Assembly (NCBI RefSeq): GCF_900101745.1
Contig: NZ_FNAD01000014.1
Location: forward strand, 1 to 64,000
Direction: 5' to 3'
From: Glycomyces harbinensis
GTDB taxonomy: Bacteria; Actinomycetota; Actinomycetes; Mycobacteriales; Micromonosporaceae
Length of the DNA stretch: 64,000 nt
Positions 62,815 to 64,000 of the stretch are shown piece after piece (position 1 is the stretch's first letter; every line of letters starts with the position of its first letter). Under the pieces are notes generated by a model, which was given only the letters and a program-made list of their open reading frames with translations, had not been told where the DNA came from and did no database searches. The position numbers and the translations under genes were made by a program.

Positions 62815-63261
62815 ATGAGCGACACGGCGACCGGGGGGTTCTCGCCCGAAGAGCGCGCCGCGATGAAGGCGCGCGCCAAGGAGGTCAAGGCCGAGGCGAA
62901 GGGGGGCCGGGGCGCCGAGAAGGCCGCCGCCGACGAGGCCGCGGTCCTGACGGCCATCGCCGAGATGGCCGCGCCGGACGACGCCCTCGCGGCGCGCGTG
63001 CACGAGCTCGTCACGACCGCGGCCCCGTCCCTGTCCCCGAAGCTGTGGTACGGCCAGCCCGCCTACGCCAAGGACGGGAAGGTCGTCTGCTTCTTCCGCT
63101 CGGGCCTGAAGGACAAGGAACGCTACTCGTCGCTCGGGTTCAGCGCCGAGGCGCGGCTGGACGACGACAGCGGCCTGTGGCCGACGGCCTATGCCGTGAC
63201 CGAGCTGACCGCGAAGGCCGAGGCGCAGATCAGCGCCCTGGTCAAGAAGGCCGCGGGCTGA
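62815..63261 (+). CDS. DUF1801 (YdhG-like) protein
   Basis: The 148-residue protein has a charged Lys/Ala/Glu-rich helical N-terminus (EERAAMKARAKEVKAEAKGGRGAEKAAADE) and a DUF1801 domain (about 50-146: LSPKLWYGQPAYAKDGKVVCFFRSGLKDKERYSSLGFSAEARLDDDSGLWPTAYAV). Bacillus relatives have been linked to iron handling (frataxin-like fold), but no function can be assumed here. The GAGGAGG ribosome site and the ATG are well placed. A 22-base palindrome follows the stop. Confidence 0.87.
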   Translation: MSDTATGGFSPEERAAMKARAKEVKAEAKGGRGAEKAAADEAAVLTAIAEMAAPDDALAARVHELVTTAAPSLSPKLWYGQPAYAKDGKVVCFFRSGLKDKERYSSLGFSAEARLDDDSGLWPTAYAVTELTAKAEAQISALVKKAAG

Positions 63262-63280
63262 AGCGGTCTCGAGAGGCCCC

Positions 63281-63302
63281 GGACGGACGGTACCGTCCGT
63301 CC
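63281..63302 (+). terminator. Palindromic terminator after DUF1801 gene
   Basis: GGACGGACGG-TA-CCGTCCGTCC, a perfect 22-base palindrome 20 bases after the stop. Confidence 0.7.
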
Positions 63303-63369
63303 GCGACCCGGAACCGGCTCTGAGGCGATAATCGGAGTCCCCGACCGCCTATCGCCTGGAGGGCCGCCC

Positions 63370-64000
63370 ATGACGCCCGTCTCCGACGCCGGCGAGGTCG
63401 CCGTGATCGAGCGCGTGCGGCCGCGCGACGTGGTCCTGTTCGCGATCACCGCGGCGGCGCTCGCGGCCGCGCCGTGGATGCTGATCAGCGCGGGATCCGA
63501 TCCGGTCGCCTACCGCAATGCGACCGGAGGCGACAGCGAGGCGCCGATCTGGTTGGGAGTGGTGGTCCCGCTCGTCCCGCTGCTGGTCTGGTCGGGGATC
63601 AAGGCCTACCACCTGACGCGGCGTCCGGTCGCGGCGATCGCGGGCCCGGGCGGTATTCGCCTGTTCTCCGAGGACTCGGGCGGGATGTACGCGCGGTTCC
63701 GCGAGCCCGACGTCGACCTCCCCTGGGAGGAGGTCGAGCGGGTGGTGGTGTGGCGGCTGCGAACCAGGCCGGCGTGGCTGTTCCCGGCCTGGGAGTCCCG
63801 TGTGGGCGTGGAGAAGACGACCGACCGGTACGGTGTCACGCAGCGAGGGCCCACTGAGGCTCAGCGCCGGAGCAGGGAGGCCCGGCCGGACGGCTCTCCG
63901 GTGCGTCTGGGGTCCATGCTCAACTCGCGCAGCGTCCGCCTCTCGCCGCGCGGGGCGGTTCGGATCGCCGAGGCCGCCGCGCGTTTCGCGCCGGGCGTCG
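63370..64000 (+). CDS. Two-helix membrane protein with cytosolic domain (3' end outside window)
   Basis: The frame opens at ATG 63370 and is uninterrupted to the window edge (210 codons). Two membrane helices (VVLFAITAAALAAAPWMLIS and IWLGVVVPLVPLLVWSGIKAY) are followed by a PH-like domain pattern (GPGGIRLFSEDSGGMYARFREPDVDLPWEEVERVVVWRL), then a basic region and a segment with RSVRLSPRGAVRIAEAAARFAPGV. The layout is like actinobacterial bPH-domain membrane proteins of unknown role. GGAGGG lies 8 bases before the ATG. Confidence 0.75.
   Translation, partial: MTPVSDAGEVAVIERVRPRDVVLFAITAAALAAAPWMLISAGSDPVAYRNATGGDSEAPIWLGVVVPLVPLLVWSGIKAYHLTRRPVAAIAGPGGIRLFSEDSGGMYARFREPDVDLPWEEVERVVVWRLRTRPAWLFPAWESRVGVEKTTDRYGVTQRGPTEAQRRSREARPDGSPVRLGSMLNSRSVRLSPRGAVRIAEAAARFAPGV

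Overview
The window is GC-rich DNA (roughly 70% G+C by eye, strong G/C bias at third codon positions) from an actinobacterium. Supporting signs are CBM2/CBM13-tailed secreted carbohydrate enzymes, a SARP/AfsR-type regulator, a FadR-type and a ROK regulator, an anchored-repeat ABC transporter, and a rifampicin monooxygenase homologue. The genus cannot be fixed from sequence alone; a Glycomyces-like or related soil actinomycete is a guess. No rRNA, tRNA, CRISPR array, transposase or phage gene was seen.

Layout. 1-758 is the end of an MFS transporter. 845-5385 (minus) is a five-gene, translationally coupled catabolic operon (PaaX-type regulator, SDR, amidohydrolase, acyl-CoA synthetase, MaoC hydratase), divergent from an MHS-type permease (5494-6783); the two share one short promoter/operator region. 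6881-10906 holds a CE1 esterase with CBM2, a carbinolamine dehydratase-VOC fusion, and an AraC / PhyH dioxygenase / small-protein unit. 10968-18656 is a sugar module: CUT1-type ABC importer, enolase-superfamily enzyme and GH141-like beta-helix enzyme on the minus strand, divergent from a FadR-type repressor. 18919-21710 carries a CE1-CBM13 esterase convergent with a GH43-CBM6 enzyme. 22010-24968 is a copper set (CopC-CopD fusion, YcnI, membrane protein).

25525-28767 encodes an orphan 1080-residue SARP-NB-ARC-TPR regulator. 28772-35629 is mixed housekeeping and hypothetical genes (lipoproteins, DUF1905, TetR with a clear palindromic operator next to a DUF1761 gene, two paralogous membrane proteins, DUF1232). 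36277-44382 is an Opp-type five-gene importer followed by a LacI regulator and a CBM2-GH5 cellulase; I infer an oligosaccharide rather than a peptide as its substrate. 44464-46803 are unrecognised genes.

46993-55908 is the most distinctive block. A Zur-like palindrome precedes eight co-directional genes: three secreted anchor-M repeat proteins, a DUF916-like membrane protein, a ZnuA-like lipoprotein with a permuted repeat inserted in it, an LPxTG repeat protein, and ZnuC/ZnuB-like subunits. Together they look like a wall-spanning zinc capture and uptake system. Directly after it, a 17-codon leader ORF with an ideal ribosome binding site precedes a Rox-type rifampicin monooxygenase (56126-57559). 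The right end carries a second CBM2-GH5 cellulase, a ROK regulator divergent from a cytoplasmic GH59-like galactosidase, a DUF1801 protein and the start of a membrane protein.

A near-identical CebR/CelR-type box lies upstream of both cellulases, and a variant lies upstream of the CE1-CBM13 gene, so plant cell-wall degradation genes scattered over 40 kb may share one repressor.
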